In this document: positions 1-7,579 of the stretch, piece after piece
Layout of the letters: every line of letters begins with the position of its first letter
How positions within the stretch are numbered: position 1 is the stretch's first letter
DNA from: an uncultured Paracoccaceae bacterium
GTDB taxonomy: Bacteria; Pseudomonadota; Alphaproteobacteria; Rhodobacterales; Rhodobacteraceae
DNA length: 64,000 nucleotides
Direction: 5' to 3'
Assembly (NCBI GenBank): GCA_947503775.1
Contig: CANNFE010000002.1
Span: 496,001-560,000, forward strand
Notes under the pieces: model-generated
Told to the model about the DNA's origin: nothing
What the model saw: only the letters and a program-made list of their open reading frames with translations
The model's database searches: none
Translations under genes and position numbers: made by a program

Positions 1-395
1 TCGCCTGCGGGGCCGCCATCGGCGCCGGCTACGGCGAAAGCGCCCGCGCCTCGATCCTCACCCGCGGCTTTGCCGAGATGACGCGCCTCGCCACGACCCT
101 CGGCGCCGATCCCGCCACGCTCACGGGGCTGTCCGGGCTCGGAGACCTCACCCTCACCGCCATGTCGGAGCAGTCCCGCAACACCCGCTTCGGCCTTGCC
201 CTCGGCCGTGGAGAGCCCTTCCCCCCAAACGTCACCGTCGAAGGCAAGTCCACCGCCATCGCCGCCCGGGCCCTCGCCGAACAGCACAACCTCGACCTTC
301 CGGTCCTCGCAGCCACCGCCGCCCTTGCCACGGGCCAGCTTACGCCCGCACAAATGGCCGACCAGCTTCTCGCCCGCCCGCTCAAGGAGGAATGA
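1..395 (+). CDS. gpsA: Glycerol-3-phosphate dehydrogenase [NAD(P)+], C-terminal part
   Basis: The window opens inside this gene; the reading frame starts at base 3 and 130 C-terminal residues remain. The enzyme reduces dihydroxyacetone phosphate to sn-glycerol 3-phosphate for phospholipid synthesis in the cytoplasm. The visible part is the helical substrate-binding domain: AIGAGYGESARA, then GLSGLGDLTLTAMSEQSRN and the G-E/VEGK segment (NVTVEGKSTA) are characteristic of GpsA. The N-terminal Rossmann domain lies outside the window. The stop overlaps the next start by four bases (ATGA), so the EVE gene is probably co-translated. Identification is firm for the family; the missing half cannot be judged. 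Confidence 0.93.
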   Translation, partial: ACGAAIGAGYGESARASILTRGFAEMTRLATTLGADPATLTGLSGLGDLTLTAMSEQSRNTRFGLALGRGEPFPPNVTVEGKSTAIAARALAEQHNLDLPVLAATAALATGQLTPAQMADQLLARPLKEE

Positions 396-823
396 TGCAC
401 TACTGGCTCTTCAAATCCGAACCCTCCACCTGGTCCTGGGACGACCAGACCGCCAAAGGCGACGCCGGAGAGGAATGGGACGGCGTGCGCAACTACCAGG
501 CCCGCAACGTCATGCGCGAGATGAAAAAAGGAGACCTCGGCTTCTTCTACCACTCCCAGAAGGACCGCGAGATCGTCGGCATCGTCGAGGTCATCGCCGA
601 AGCTCATCCCGACAGCACCACCGACGACGACCGCTGGGAATGCGTGGACATCAAGGCGGTCAAACCCCTCGAGACCCCCGTCACCCTGGGCGCCATCAAG
701 GCCCGCGAAGACCTCTCAGAGATGCCCCTCCTCACCCAATCCCGCCTCTCGGTCCAACCGGTGCTGCGTGAATACTGGGACAAGATCTGCCGCATGGGCG
801 GTATCGATCCGGAGGAGCTTTAG
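392..823 (+). CDS. EVE domain-containing protein
   Basis: A 143-residue single-domain EVE protein (PUA-like fold). It opens with HYWLFKSEPSTWSWDDQ, the typical EVE start, followed by WDGVRNYQARN and GDLGFFYHS. EVE domains are thought to recognise modified bases in nucleic acid, but the ligand of this stand-alone form is not known. The gene overlaps the gpsA stop by ATGA; two adjacent ATG codons (392 and 395) are possible starts. From memory, many relatives carry a YciI-family gene between gpsA and the EVE gene; none is present here. Confidence 0.9.
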   Translation: MMHYWLFKSEPSTWSWDDQTAKGDAGEEWDGVRNYQARNVMREMKKGDLGFFYHSQKDREIVGIVEVIAEAHPDSTTDDDRWECVDIKAVKPLETPVTLGAIKAREDLSEMPLLTQSRLSVQPVLREYWDKICRMGGIDPEEL

Positions 824-922
824 GCCGGGTTATTTCGGGTGAAGATGCAGAAACGGATGTCTGCTTAGAGCCCAATATTGACCGATGCTGCGTGGAGCAC
901 GAATCGCGGCTTCTGCGGCACG

Positions 923-938
923 TGCTGCGATCGCAGCA
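923..938. repeat. 16-bp perfect palindrome in a gene-free stretch
   Basis: TGCTGCGATCGCAGCA is self-complementary over all 16 bases. It lies in the 257-base gap (824-1080) between the convergent EVE and GNAT genes. No convincing reading frame was found in the gap. There is no T-tract, so a terminator is doubtful; a protein-binding site is possible. Confidence 0.5.
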
Positions 939-1080
939 TGGTGTTTCGTAAGGCGCTGGACCTACCCCTGGATGTATTCTAAAAAGGCGCAAAGGACGCT
1001 ATTGCAACGGCTGGTCAGTTCCATTCGCACGTTCCGAATGGCTGCACCCTTCTGCTACCAACTGTGCTCATCTTAACCCT

Positions 1081-1539
1081 CTACGCGACGTCGAAGCGCT
1101 TGCACACGAGGCCTTCGGGGGCTCGGTAGGTCACGAAGCCCATGGCCTCATAATAGGCCAGCGCCGCGTCGTTGTCGGCCGCGATCGACGCATCGAGATG
1201 CATCAAGCCCGCAGTTCGGGCCGCCTGCCGCGTGATCGCGAAGAGCGTACGCCCCACACCCTGGCGCGCGGCGGAAGGGCGGATATGTGTACCCACTATC
1301 CCCCAGCCAGGCACCACGCCATAGGGGTTGCCAGACCACGCTCGCTTGAGCGACTGGAAACCCAGCACTGCGCCTTCAGTCTCGTAGACCGTGCAGCGGA
1401 CCTTGTAGGAACTCTCAATGTAGTTGGTCCGCACGAACGCCTCGTCATCCGGGCTCTTGCGCTTGCCCCGTGCGGTCAACTCGCGAAGGAACGCGCTCAT
1501 CTGAGGAACGTCCGACAGACGTGCATTCCTGGTCTTCAC
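1081..1539 (-). CDS. GNAT family N-acetyltransferase
   Basis: About 152 residues if translation starts at the GTG at 1539, chosen because GGAGA lies just upstream and the family fold begins at once (VKTRNARLSDVPQ). The acetyl-CoA loop is visible as RPSAARQGVGRTLF, followed by the C-terminal strand-helix NDAALAYYEAMGFV. It transfers an acetyl group from acetyl-CoA to an unknown amine. The open frame runs further upstream but has no ribosome site there. The GTG overlaps the stop of the truncated DMT-transporter frame (GTGA), so the acetyltransferase may depend on that remnant's promoter. The substrate cannot be inferred. Confidence 0.82.
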   Translation of the reverse strand: MKTRNARLSDVPQMSAFLRELTARGKRKSPDDEAFVRTNYIESSYKVRCTVYETEGAVLGFQSLKRAWSGNPYGVVPGWGIVGTHIRPSAARQGVGRTLFAITRQAARTAGLMHLDASIAADNDAALAYYEAMGFVTYRAPEGLVCKRFDVA

Positions 1540-1889
1540 GACATCTCCGTCTCCGCTTCCATCGTCATGCCGCCGCTCGGCGCATCGGTCCCCATACTGT
1601 CGGCCCATCCGTCCCGCGGCAATCCAAAACCGTCGCCGACACGCTCATGGCGGCGGAGCGAAGCCATGGGCGTCGACGTGCGTGGTCTCAGCCAGAAGGG
1701 CGCGAGCAGCACGCAAGGCAGACCGAAGCGCCGGACGAGCGACCTAACAGGATCGAGCCCATTCGCGAAGGCCAGCTTGGCGAAGACAGGGTTCAGTATG
1801 AACAGACAGGCCGCGGCGGCTACCATGCCGACCGCCGAAAGTCGGCGCAGATCTTCGGTTTTGCAGGTTCGAACATCATCTCGAGGCAT
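1536..1889 (-). pseudogene. Truncated EamA/DMT-type transporter remnant
   Basis: Residues from about the ATG at 1889 give a first membrane helix and the motif FILNPVFAKLAFANG followed by LVRRFGLPCVLLAPFW. This resembles the first two helices of EamA/DMT permeases (family pattern: WGxNPVxxKxA..GxxP..LxxxRF..A). After about 70 residues the similarity stops and the frame runs through hydrophilic sequence to a stop overlapping the GNAT start. Intact members have about ten helices and 280-300 residues, so roughly three quarters is missing. None of the three frames continues the family. It is most likely the scar of a deletion; a functional short protein is less likely. Confidence 0.5.
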
Positions 1890-1916
1890 CACGCCCTCGT
1901 AGCAGTTCGGTGGCAT

Positions 1917-2219
1917 AAGCGGGACCCTCGGAACCGCTGATCGCCACCGGGCAGGCCCCTGACATCACTAGACTGGAGCCGATTTGCGAGATGTTCCCAA
2001 CGGACCGTCGCAGAGGCGTGAGGCGGTGACGACAAGCATCTGTTTCGGGAGGGCCGGTTCGCCCATCATCAGATGAGACTTCTACTGAACGGTCCCCAGC
2101 GCCGTGCGAAGCTACACCTGCGATAACGGTCTGAACGCAGGATACCGACCTTTGCCTGAGGTTTCCTAACCCTTTGCGGGACCTGTCGCCGACCATCAGC
2201 TCGAAGGCCGCTTCAGGCC
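1917..2219. other. Gene-free stretch, no recognisable content
   Basis: Open frames exist on both strands but none has a ribosome site or recognisable protein features, and the composition is less codon-like than the flanks. With the truncated transporter next to it, the stretch may be eroded accessory DNA. I see no RNA gene or repeat in it. Confidence 0.4.
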
Positions 2220-3122
2220 TCAAGTGGCGGCCAATGATGGTTCCGCCTTGGCCTGCGCTGCCATCGCGTCAAGGAAAACGCGCAGCTTCGCCGGGCGAAA
2301 GGGGCCCGGCAGGAAGACGCTATGCAAGGGGAAGGCCGGGCTCTGCCAGTCCTCGAGAACTCGCACGACCCTGCCGTCCGCCAACGCGTCCTCGCAGGCC
2401 CAGAGCGGCGACAGCGCCATCCCCTGGCCCGAGAAGATGAGCTCCCGGACCGCCGCCATGCTGTTCACGGCGACCCGCGACAGGCCAACCGCGATCGAGA
2501 CCTGTTCCTCCCCGCGGACAAGGTGCAGCTTCATCTCGGGCGCAGGGCGGTAGAAGACGAACGGGTGCCGTGCCAGGTCCTCCGGCCGCTCGGGCGGGTC
2601 GTACCGCTCGAAATAGGAGGGGGCAACGACGATGGCGCGCGGCACCTCCCCGAACCGGCGGGCGATCAGCGCGCTGTCCGATAGCGTGCCGATCCGCACC
2701 GCCACGTCCACGTTCGCCTCGCGCAGGTCGGCGAACGCGCTCCCCAGGTTGAGCTCGATCGAGAGGTCCGGGTGCTCCGACAGGAGGCGGTCGACCACCG
2801 GTGTCACGAAACGCGCGCCGAAATCGACCGGCGCCGTCACCCGCAAGAGGCCCCGCGGCGCCTCAGTGAGCCCCGCAATCTCGGCCTCCAGCGCGGCCTG
2901 CTCGGCCACGATGCGCCGCACCCCGTCGTAATAGGCCTGCCCCGCCTCGGTGGGCCGCGACCGGCGGGTGGAGCGGATCAACAGCTTCGCGCCGAGCCGC
3001 TCCTCCAGCTTGGCGATCCGCCGGGTGACCGAAGACGGGTCCGTTTTCGCCTCGGCTGCGGCGGCCTTGAGGCTTCCGGTCTCTACCACCCGGAGGAAAA
3101 GCTCGACATTCGGGTCCGACAT
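2220..3122 (-). CDS. LysR family transcriptional regulator
   Basis: A 300-residue LTTR of normal length. Residues 1-60 form the winged helix-turn-helix (LFLRVVETGSLKAAAAE, then SSVTRRIAKLEERLGAKLL). Residues from about 90 form the periplasmic-binding-protein-like effector domain of the CrgA-type subgroup (GLLRVTAPVDFGARFVTPVV). It is divergent from two small secreted-protein genes and a damaged oxidoreductase locus, which are its likely targets. The start codon sits inside a perfect inverted repeat (3121-3145) with the LTTR T-N11-A pattern, so autoregulation is likely. The effector is unknown. Confidence 0.93.
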   Translation of the reverse strand: MSDPNVELFLRVVETGSLKAAAAEAKTDPSSVTRRIAKLEERLGAKLLIRSTRRSRPTEAGQAYYDGVRRIVAEQAALEAEIAGLTEAPRGLLRVTAPVDFGARFVTPVVDRLLSEHPDLSIELNLGSAFADLREANVDVAVRIGTLSDSALIARRFGEVPRAIVVAPSYFERYDPPERPEDLARHPFVFYRPAPEMKLHLVRGEEQVSIAVGLSRVAVNSMAAVRELIFSGQGMALSPLWACEDALADGRVVRVLEDWQSPAFPLHSVFLPGPFRPAKLRVFLDAMAAQAKAEPSLAAT

Positions 3123-3145
3123 AAATTGCGTTTATCGCAATTTAT
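3121..3145. promoter_or_regulatory. Probable LysR operator, perfect inverted repeat
   Basis: ATAAATTGCG and CGCAATTTAT are exact reverse complements separated by TTTAT. The centre, TGCG-N5-CGCA, fits the T-N11-A box of LysR-type regulators. It overlaps the start codon of the divergent LysR gene and lies about 95 bases before the first secreted-protein gene. The repeat is seen directly; binding by this LysR is inferred from position. Confidence 0.7.
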
Positions 3146-3239
3146 AACTGCATGACCAGGGCCTACTCGACATGCCAGGCAATCGCTATTTCTCGGTCAT
3201 CGCAGACGGAAAACCAAGGATCACCCAAAGGAGCCAATC

Positions 3240-3389
3240 ATGCTGAAGATCGCCGCCCTCTCCATCGCTATCGCCCTTGGCAGCAGCCTCTCGGACGAGG
3301 TCCGGCTTGCCCCGCAAGAGAACACGATCGCCACGCCCGAAATGCTCGCCGCCTACGAGGCTGCGGCCCGGGCCGACGCAACCAACTGA
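3240..3389 (+). CDS. Small secreted protein (49 aa), unknown
   Basis: A 50-codon frame with a good ribosome site (AAAGGAG at 3227-3233, seven bases before the ATG). The product starts MLKIAALSIAIALGSSLS, a short positively charged plus hydrophobic segment like a signal peptide or single membrane anchor, followed by about 30 polar, Ala-rich residues (TPEMLAAYEAAARADATN). It stands 38 bases before the repeat-containing secreted protein on the same strand and is probably co-transcribed with it. It matches no family I recognise. The ribosome site and context support a real gene. Confidence 0.6.
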   Translation: MLKIAALSIAIALGSSLSDEVRLAPQENTIATPEMLAAYEAAARADATN

Positions 3390-3427
3390 CCTAACCCAAC
3401 CCAACCCCCCAGAAAGGACACAGACCC

Positions 3428-3913
3428 ATGTTCAAAACCCTCCTCCCCGCCGCCGTTGCCGCTCTCATCGCCGCCCCGACCCTTGCCAGCGACCAGCTTG
3501 CCGCCCAGCTGGGCGTCGCCCCCGGTACGTATTCCACCAGCGAGCTGATCCAGCTGAGCCGTGCCGTCGAAGAAAACGATCACCAGCGCATCCGCCAGAT
3601 CACCGACGGCGCTGTGGTTTCGACCCAGAGCATCGGTATCTCCGCCGGTCACGCGCAACTGGCCGCGCAGCTTGGTGTCGATCCCGCCCGCTACAGCGTG
3701 AACGAGCTGATCGTCTTGCGCGGCGCGCTGGAAGACAACGACAGAGTGACGGTGAATCGCCTGACCTGTGGCCGTGACGCGATTGTCTCGACCCGCAACA
3801 TGCCCGGCGCCGGTCACATGCAGCTTGCCGCGCAGCTGGGCGTCGACCCGATGGCCTACACCACGGCCGAGCTGACCGGGATGACGTTCGCCCACTTCAG
3901 CGACGACGACTAA
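3428..3913 (+). CDS. Secreted protein with three internal repeats
   Basis: A 161-residue protein with a clear signal peptide (about residues 1-20, ending APTLAS). The mature part is two copies of a roughly 54-residue unit and a truncated third. Each begins QLAAQLGVxPxxYxxxELI; the first two continue into an acidic segment (RAVEENDHQRI / GALEDNDRVTV) and end VVSTQSI..AGH / IVSTRNM..AGH. The third stops after 30 residues with an acidic tail FSDDD. A single Cys lies in repeat 2. Function is unknown; the layout suggests a small periplasmic or extracellular adaptor. I recall similar short QLAxxLGVxPGxYT proteins in Rhodobacteraceae without an assigned role. An imperfect AAAGGAC precedes the ATG, and a hairpin follows the stop. 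Confidence 0.8.
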   Translation: MFKTLLPAAVAALIAAPTLASDQLAAQLGVAPGTYSTSELIQLSRAVEENDHQRIRQITDGAVVSTQSIGISAGHAQLAAQLGVDPARYSVNELIVLRGALEDNDRVTVNRLTCGRDAIVSTRNMPGAGHMQLAAQLGVDPMAYTTAELTGMTFAHFSDDD

Positions 3914-3926
3914 GCCTGCGGGTGGT

Positions 3927-3950
3927 GCGTGGAGGTGGCCCCCTCCACGC
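3927..3950 (+). terminator. Stem-loop after the repeat protein gene
   Basis: GCGTGGAGG and CCTCCACGC form a perfect 9-bp stem with a six-base loop, 14 bases after the stop codon. There is no strong T-run after it, so it may stabilise the mRNA end or terminate weakly. Confidence 0.5.
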
Positions 3951-4030
3951 GCCGTCCCGATCTTTGGTGCCAGCTTTCCGTATCCCAGTGAAAAGCAGGG
4001 CCTCGAACGAGACCCATCTTCATCAACAGA

Positions 4031-4058
4031 CGTGTTCGACGCCGTTTCGGCGAACACG
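4031..4058. promoter_or_regulatory. Inverted repeat upstream of the damaged SDR gene
   Basis: CGTGTTCG and CGAACACG are exact complements separated by twelve bases (an inner CCG/CGG pair extends it as a hairpin). It lies 20 bases before the ATG at 4079. It could be an operator for a local regulator or a leader hairpin; the sequence does not decide. Confidence 0.4.
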
Positions 4059-4078
4059 CATCTCGAAAGGAGAAACCA

Positions 4079-4275
4079 ATGACCCACGACACCAACCCTG
4101 ACATCGACCGCCCCGCCGATCCCTCCCGCCGCCTGGCCCTGGGCGGCGCGCTTGGCACCACCGCGGCCGCCATGATCGGCGCCCGCGCCGCCAACCCACA
4201 GCCCGCCCCAGACGGTGAGTTGACCGGCAAGACGGCCTTCATCACCGGCGGCGCGCGCGGCATCGGCCTTGCCTC
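4079..4275 (+). pseudogene. N-terminal fragment of a Tat-exported short-chain dehydrogenase
   Basis: A strong ribosome site (AAAGGAG) precedes this ATG. The product begins with an N-terminal region rich in Asp and Pro and a twin-arginine signal (SRRLALGGALGTTAAAM), then enters a classical SDR Rossmann start: LTGKTAFITGGARGIGLAS, the TGxxxGIG nucleotide loop. At about base 4275 the SDR similarity ends abruptly and the sequence becomes an aldo/keto reductase in another frame. The original SDR needs about 250 more residues, so this is a remnant. The likely cause is a deletion that removed the rest of the SDR gene and the head of a downstream AKR gene. Confidence 0.7.
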
Positions 4276-5202
4276 GGGCAGGCGGAGGCCGATGCCATCG
4301 TCGGTACCGCACTCGACGCGGGGATCACCTTCATCGACACCGCCAACGTCTACGCCGAAGGCCGCAGCGAAGAGATCGTCGGCCAGGCGCTCCGCAACCT
4401 CAAAATCCCCCGCGATGACGTGGTGATCGCCACCAAGGTCCACGGCCCCATGGGAGACGGCCCGAACGCGCGCGGCGCCTCGCGCGGGCACATCATGACC
4501 CAGGTGGAGGCGAGCCTGCGGCGCCTGCAAACAGACCATATCGATCTCTACCAGATCCACGGCTTCGACCCCGCGACGCCGATCCTCGAGACGCTGGAGG
4601 CGCTCGACACGCTCGTGCGCCGGGGCGATGTCCGCTATCTCGGCCTCTCGAACTGGGCGGCCTGGCAGGTCGCCCGCGCAGTCGGCATCACCGAGGCGCG
4701 CCGCCTTGCGCCCATTATCTCGCTGCAAGCCTATTACAGCCTCGCCGGGCGCGACCTGGAGCGGGAGATCGTGCCGATGCTCCGCACGGAAAATATCGGC
4801 CTGATGGTGTGGAGCCCGCTCGCGGGCGGCTTCCTCTCGGGCAAGTTCCGACGCGACAGCGCGACATTGGAAGGACGCCGCGCAAGCTTCGATTTCCCGC
4901 CTGTCAACAAGGACCGCGCCTACGGCATCATCGACGTCCTCGACGCGGTGGCCCGCCGCCGCGAGTGCACGGTTCCTCAGGCGGCTCTCGCCTGGCTCCT
5001 CCACCAAAAGGTCGTCATAAGCGTACTCGTCGGCGCAAAGCGGGTCGATCAACTCCAGGACAATATCGGCGCGCCGGATGTGACCCTCGAACAAGAGGAA
5101 TTGAATGCCCTAGACGCCGCCAGCGCGCTCCCGGCCGAATACCCCGTTTGGATGATCGCGACCCAAGGCGAGAGCCGTCAGGCCATGATCGACGCAGAGT
5201 GA
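4267..5202 (+). pseudogene. Aldo/keto reductase lacking its N-terminus
   Basis: Reading the frame from about 4267 gives EADAIVGTALDAGITFIDTA, an AKR entered after its first 40 or so residues. From there on it is complete: DTANVYAEGRSEE carries the catalytic Asp and Tyr, VIATKVHG the Lys and YQIHGFD the His, followed by YLGLSNWAAWQVARA, SPLAGGFLSGKF and the C-terminal cofactor loop SVLVGAKRVDQLQDN. The first barrel strand and the usual start are missing, and the frame is offset from the SDR head, so normal translation from 4079 cannot yield it. An internal start at 4420 would lose Asp, Tyr and the first barrel strands. It is most probably inactive; a restart on the SDR leader is the alternative. 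Confidence 0.72.
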
Positions 5203-5456
5203 CGAACGGTCTTCTCCCTAGCGTCGATCCCTACGTGCCAAGGCCGATATCGATGTCGAGTCCCTCTCGTCTCGCCTAGACGCATGGAACATGAATGCCC
5301 GGCATTCCAATTTGGATTGAAGCGGGAGCGTATGGCCTATTAAAGCGGACCTTCGTGCAGGACGCAGCGAAAGCTCGCTCCGTCAGCTGTACCCGAGCTA
5401 GCCCATCTCATTTTCTAATCCGACCAAACCGCCGGGCGCCGCCTATTCCACGACAC

Positions 5457-6056
5457 CTAAGACCCCGCCGCCTCCGCCATCCGCGCGAGGCCGTTCTCCA
5501 TGAACGGTGCGAAATCCGTCTCCATGAACCCCTCCAGCACGGGCCGGGTAAAGAAAGCCTTTGGCGCCATCCGGTAGGTCCAGGTCACGCGCGTCGTACC
5601 GTCTCCCTGATCCTGGTAGTCAAAGATCCCCTCTACGTGATCGATCACATACCGGGCCGAGGTCGTGGCCCCCCAGATCTGATAGCGGAACCGCGTCTCG
5701 CTCAACTCGAGGATCTGCTCGGCCGCCGAATGCCCTCCGGCCAGATCGACCCGCCTGCGGTCGCCCGCCTCGGTCCAGTCGCCTTCCAGCAGGGTGACCC
5801 TCTCGACCGCCGGAATGCGTGCCGTCGGCTCCAGGAAATCGACGATCAGGTTATCCGCCCGCCACGCTTGAAACGCATCCAGCGGCATCGGGAAAATCTG
5901 CGAGGTCACATGCTCCACATGACCGCTCTCGTGCAGGGCGGGCGGCTCTTCAGTATAATCCGGCGCGCCGGTCGGCCGGACCACGACCGCCGCAGCGGCC
6001 AGCCCGGCAATCACCACGATCAAAAGCACGCCGCGCAGTATCCGTCCCACCGTCAT
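5457..6056 (-). CDS. SRPBCC family protein with N-terminal membrane anchor
   Basis: A 199-residue protein. The start at 6056 is preceded by GGAGG (six bases) and gives MTVGRILRGVLLIVVIAGLAAAAVVV as an anchor or uncleaved signal; a longer open frame upstream has no such site. Residues from about 45 form a START/SRPBCC-like hydrophobic-cavity domain: pairs of strands such as ERVTLLEGDWTEAGDRRRVD and TTRVTWTYRMAPKAFF, then a long C-terminal helix (VLEGFMETDFAPFMENGLARM). The ligand is unknown; it probably faces the periplasm. It is monocistronic, with the repeat-bearing intergenic region upstream. Confidence 0.75.
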   Translation of the reverse strand: MTVGRILRGVLLIVVIAGLAAAAVVVRPTGAPDYTEEPPALHESGHVEHVTSQIFPMPLDAFQAWRADNLIVDFLEPTARIPAVERVTLLEGDWTEAGDRRRVDLAGGHSAAEQILELSETRFRYQIWGATTSARYVIDHVEGIFDYQDQGDGTTRVTWTYRMAPKAFFTRPVLEGFMETDFAPFMENGLARMAEAAGS

Positions 6057-6156
6057 CCCGCCTCCTGTCCGATGCGCACTCACCCTAGGAACCGATCCGT
6101 CCCCTCGCAACACGAGACCGACCGGCAAGCGAGCGACGTGACATATAAGCGAGCAC

Positions 6157-6285
6157 TTATGGATTTCCCCAGGGATCGCGCCCCGGATCGGCAAGCTCCA
6201 CCGCGCGCACCGTTAATCGCCCCTCTTGCGGCGGCCCCTCCTCCCATATGCCGACGCGATGCCGACCGGATGCCGCAGGCCCATT
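6157..6285 (-). repeat. Dispersed intergenic repeat, copy A
   Basis: Read on the minus strand this contains GGGCCTGCGGCATCCGG (core at 6266-6282), then TCGGCATCGCGTCGGCAT, a purine-rich GGAGGAGG stretch, GATTAACGG, and ends near CCATAAG. Three further copies are at about 34778-34892 (minus), 43580-43690 (plus) and 48771-48880 (plus). All are intergenic. The ends are approximate. Confidence 0.65.
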
Positions 6286-6382
6286 TCGGCACGGCGCCAT
6301 GCGTTAAGACATCTCACGAAATATGACAGAAAATCCAAGGCGCGCGCCTTTCTCGCGTTCATCTTTCGCTAACATTCAACGA

Positions 6383-6411
6383 AAAAGGCCCGGCCTGAGG
6401 CCGAGCCTTTC
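6383..6411 (-). terminator. Rho-independent terminator after the DUF2853 gene
   Basis: On the minus strand the sequence reads AAAGGCTCGGCCTCAGGCCG followed by GGCCTTTTTC: a GC-rich stem with a short loop and a T-tract. It starts about 25 bases after the stop codon of the DUF2853 gene. Confidence 0.85.
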
Positions 6412-6435
6412 AATGCGTCATGCCTCAGGGCAACG

Positions 6436-6777
6436 TCAGCTATAGACGCTTTCCTTGTTGAAATGCTTGACCAGCAAATAGTAGACGACCGCGCGATATT
6501 TGTGCCGGTTGTCATGTCCATAGGTCCGCATCACCGACTGGATCCCGCCCATCAGGCTCTCGTCATCCTTCAGGCCAAGCTTCTTGATGAGGAAATTTTG
6601 CTTAACGGTTTCAAGCTCTTCCGTGCTGCTCGACGACACGGTGGAGCTGTCGCGGTTATAGATCGACGGCCCGCAGCCGATGGTGACCTTCGTCAGCAAA
6701 TCCATGTCCGGGTTGTGGTCGCACTTTTCCTTGAGATCCTCGGCATATTTCTCGATCAGCTCATCGCGTTTGCTCAT
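6436..6777 (-). CDS. DUF2853 family protein
   Basis: A 113-residue soluble all-alpha protein typical of DUF2853 in length and sequence (SKRDELIEKYAEDLKEKCDH at the start; RHKYRAVVYYLLVKHFNKES at the end). The family has a solved fold but no established function. The base composition is less GC-rich than the neighbours, and a strong terminator follows, features often seen in well-expressed small proteins. It stands alone between the extensin-like gene and the terminator. Confidence 0.88.
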   Translation of the reverse strand: MSKRDELIEKYAEDLKEKCDHNPDMDLLTKVTIGCGPSIYNRDSSTVSSSSTEELETVKQNFLIKKLGLKDDESLMGGIQSVMRTYGHDNRHKYRAVVYYLLVKHFNKESVYS

Positions 6778-6887
6778 GTTGGTCTCCCACCTGTTGGTCC
6801 TGGGGACGTTGCCCCCTCGATCGCCCGCACCTCGCGGAACTGTGAGGAACCTAAAGCGGATTAAGCGTTGCCGTCAAAGAAAAGCGC

Positions 6888-7565
6888 TTAACGGCACAAA
6901 CCCCACCCCCGGTTCTGCAAATGGAAGTGATCGCGGTGCAGCGCATTGTAATCCGGGCTCAGCACCACCCGGAACCAGTCACAGGCGCTGTCCCTAACCC
7001 CTTGTAATTCCTCGCCCCAATCGTCGATCAGGCTCAGCCGCCGCCCATCGGCAAGCCGGATCGCGACGACATCCACCGCCTCGGCCGTCGCATGCGTCGA
7101 CATCCGCTCCCCCGCCCCCCGAGACGTCCGCATCACCCTGCAGCTATAGCTCCCGATATGATCGATCCCGACCACGTCTTCCCCCAGCCCATGCGCCGCC
7201 CACATCGCCATCCTAAGCGCCGTCTCGCAGGTCGTATCCAGAGGCCGGTTGAGGGTCGGTCCGACGGATCTAAGCCGCACCTGCGCCGAGATCCCGCAGG
7301 CCGGGTTACCGGCCCTTAAGGCAGGTCGAGTTTCGAACTCTGACGCACTGGTTTCGAGCGCCGCATAGCACCGCTCCGCCGTTCGAACGGCCCTTGAAAG
7401 TTTATATGATGTCAAAAGGTTAGGCGGAGCCGCGACATCAAGCGGCTCCAGCGGATTCCAAGCGTCGGGCAGCGGCGTCTCAGGATGCGTCAACAATCGG
7501 TCGACCACCGCGCTCAAGGCCGCGACAAGCACCAGCGCAAGGGTGATGCGCCGAAACATCCTCAT
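6888..7565 (-). CDS. Extensin-like C-terminal domain protein
   Basis: A 225-residue protein with an N-terminal signal or anchor (FRRITLALVLVAALSAVV). The rest is the bacterial extensin-like C domain: CGISAQVRLRSVGPTLNRPL, the Cys-bearing SYSCRVM, then STHATAEAVDV and ALHRDHFHLQNRGWGLC. The His/Asp pattern of the last two motifs resembles the zinc site of LAS/M15-type peptidoglycan peptidases, so a murein-related role in the periplasm is plausible but unproven for this family. It lies 14 bases downstream of ahcY on the same strand. A 7-bp inverted repeat (TTAAGCG/CGCTTAA) covers its stop codon. Confidence 0.85.
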   Translation of the reverse strand: MRMFRRITLALVLVAALSAVVDRLLTHPETPLPDAWNPLEPLDVAAPPNLLTSYKLSRAVRTAERCYAALETSASEFETRPALRAGNPACGISAQVRLRSVGPTLNRPLDTTCETALRMAMWAAHGLGEDVVGIDHIGSYSCRVMRTSRGAGERMSTHATAEAVDVVAIRLADGRRLSLIDDWGEELQGVRDSACDWFRVVLSPDYNALHRDHFHLQNRGWGLCR

Positions 7566-7579
7566 GGGGTCTGCCTAGA

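Noticed and set aside
885-1076. 63-residue frame between the EVE and GNAT genes
   Set aside because: No ribosome site, no family resemblance, and atypical composition.
1876-2223. Minus-strand frame of 115 residues upstream of the GNAT/DMT remnant
   Set aside because: No ribosome site and low-complexity unrelated protein sequence; treated as gene-free.
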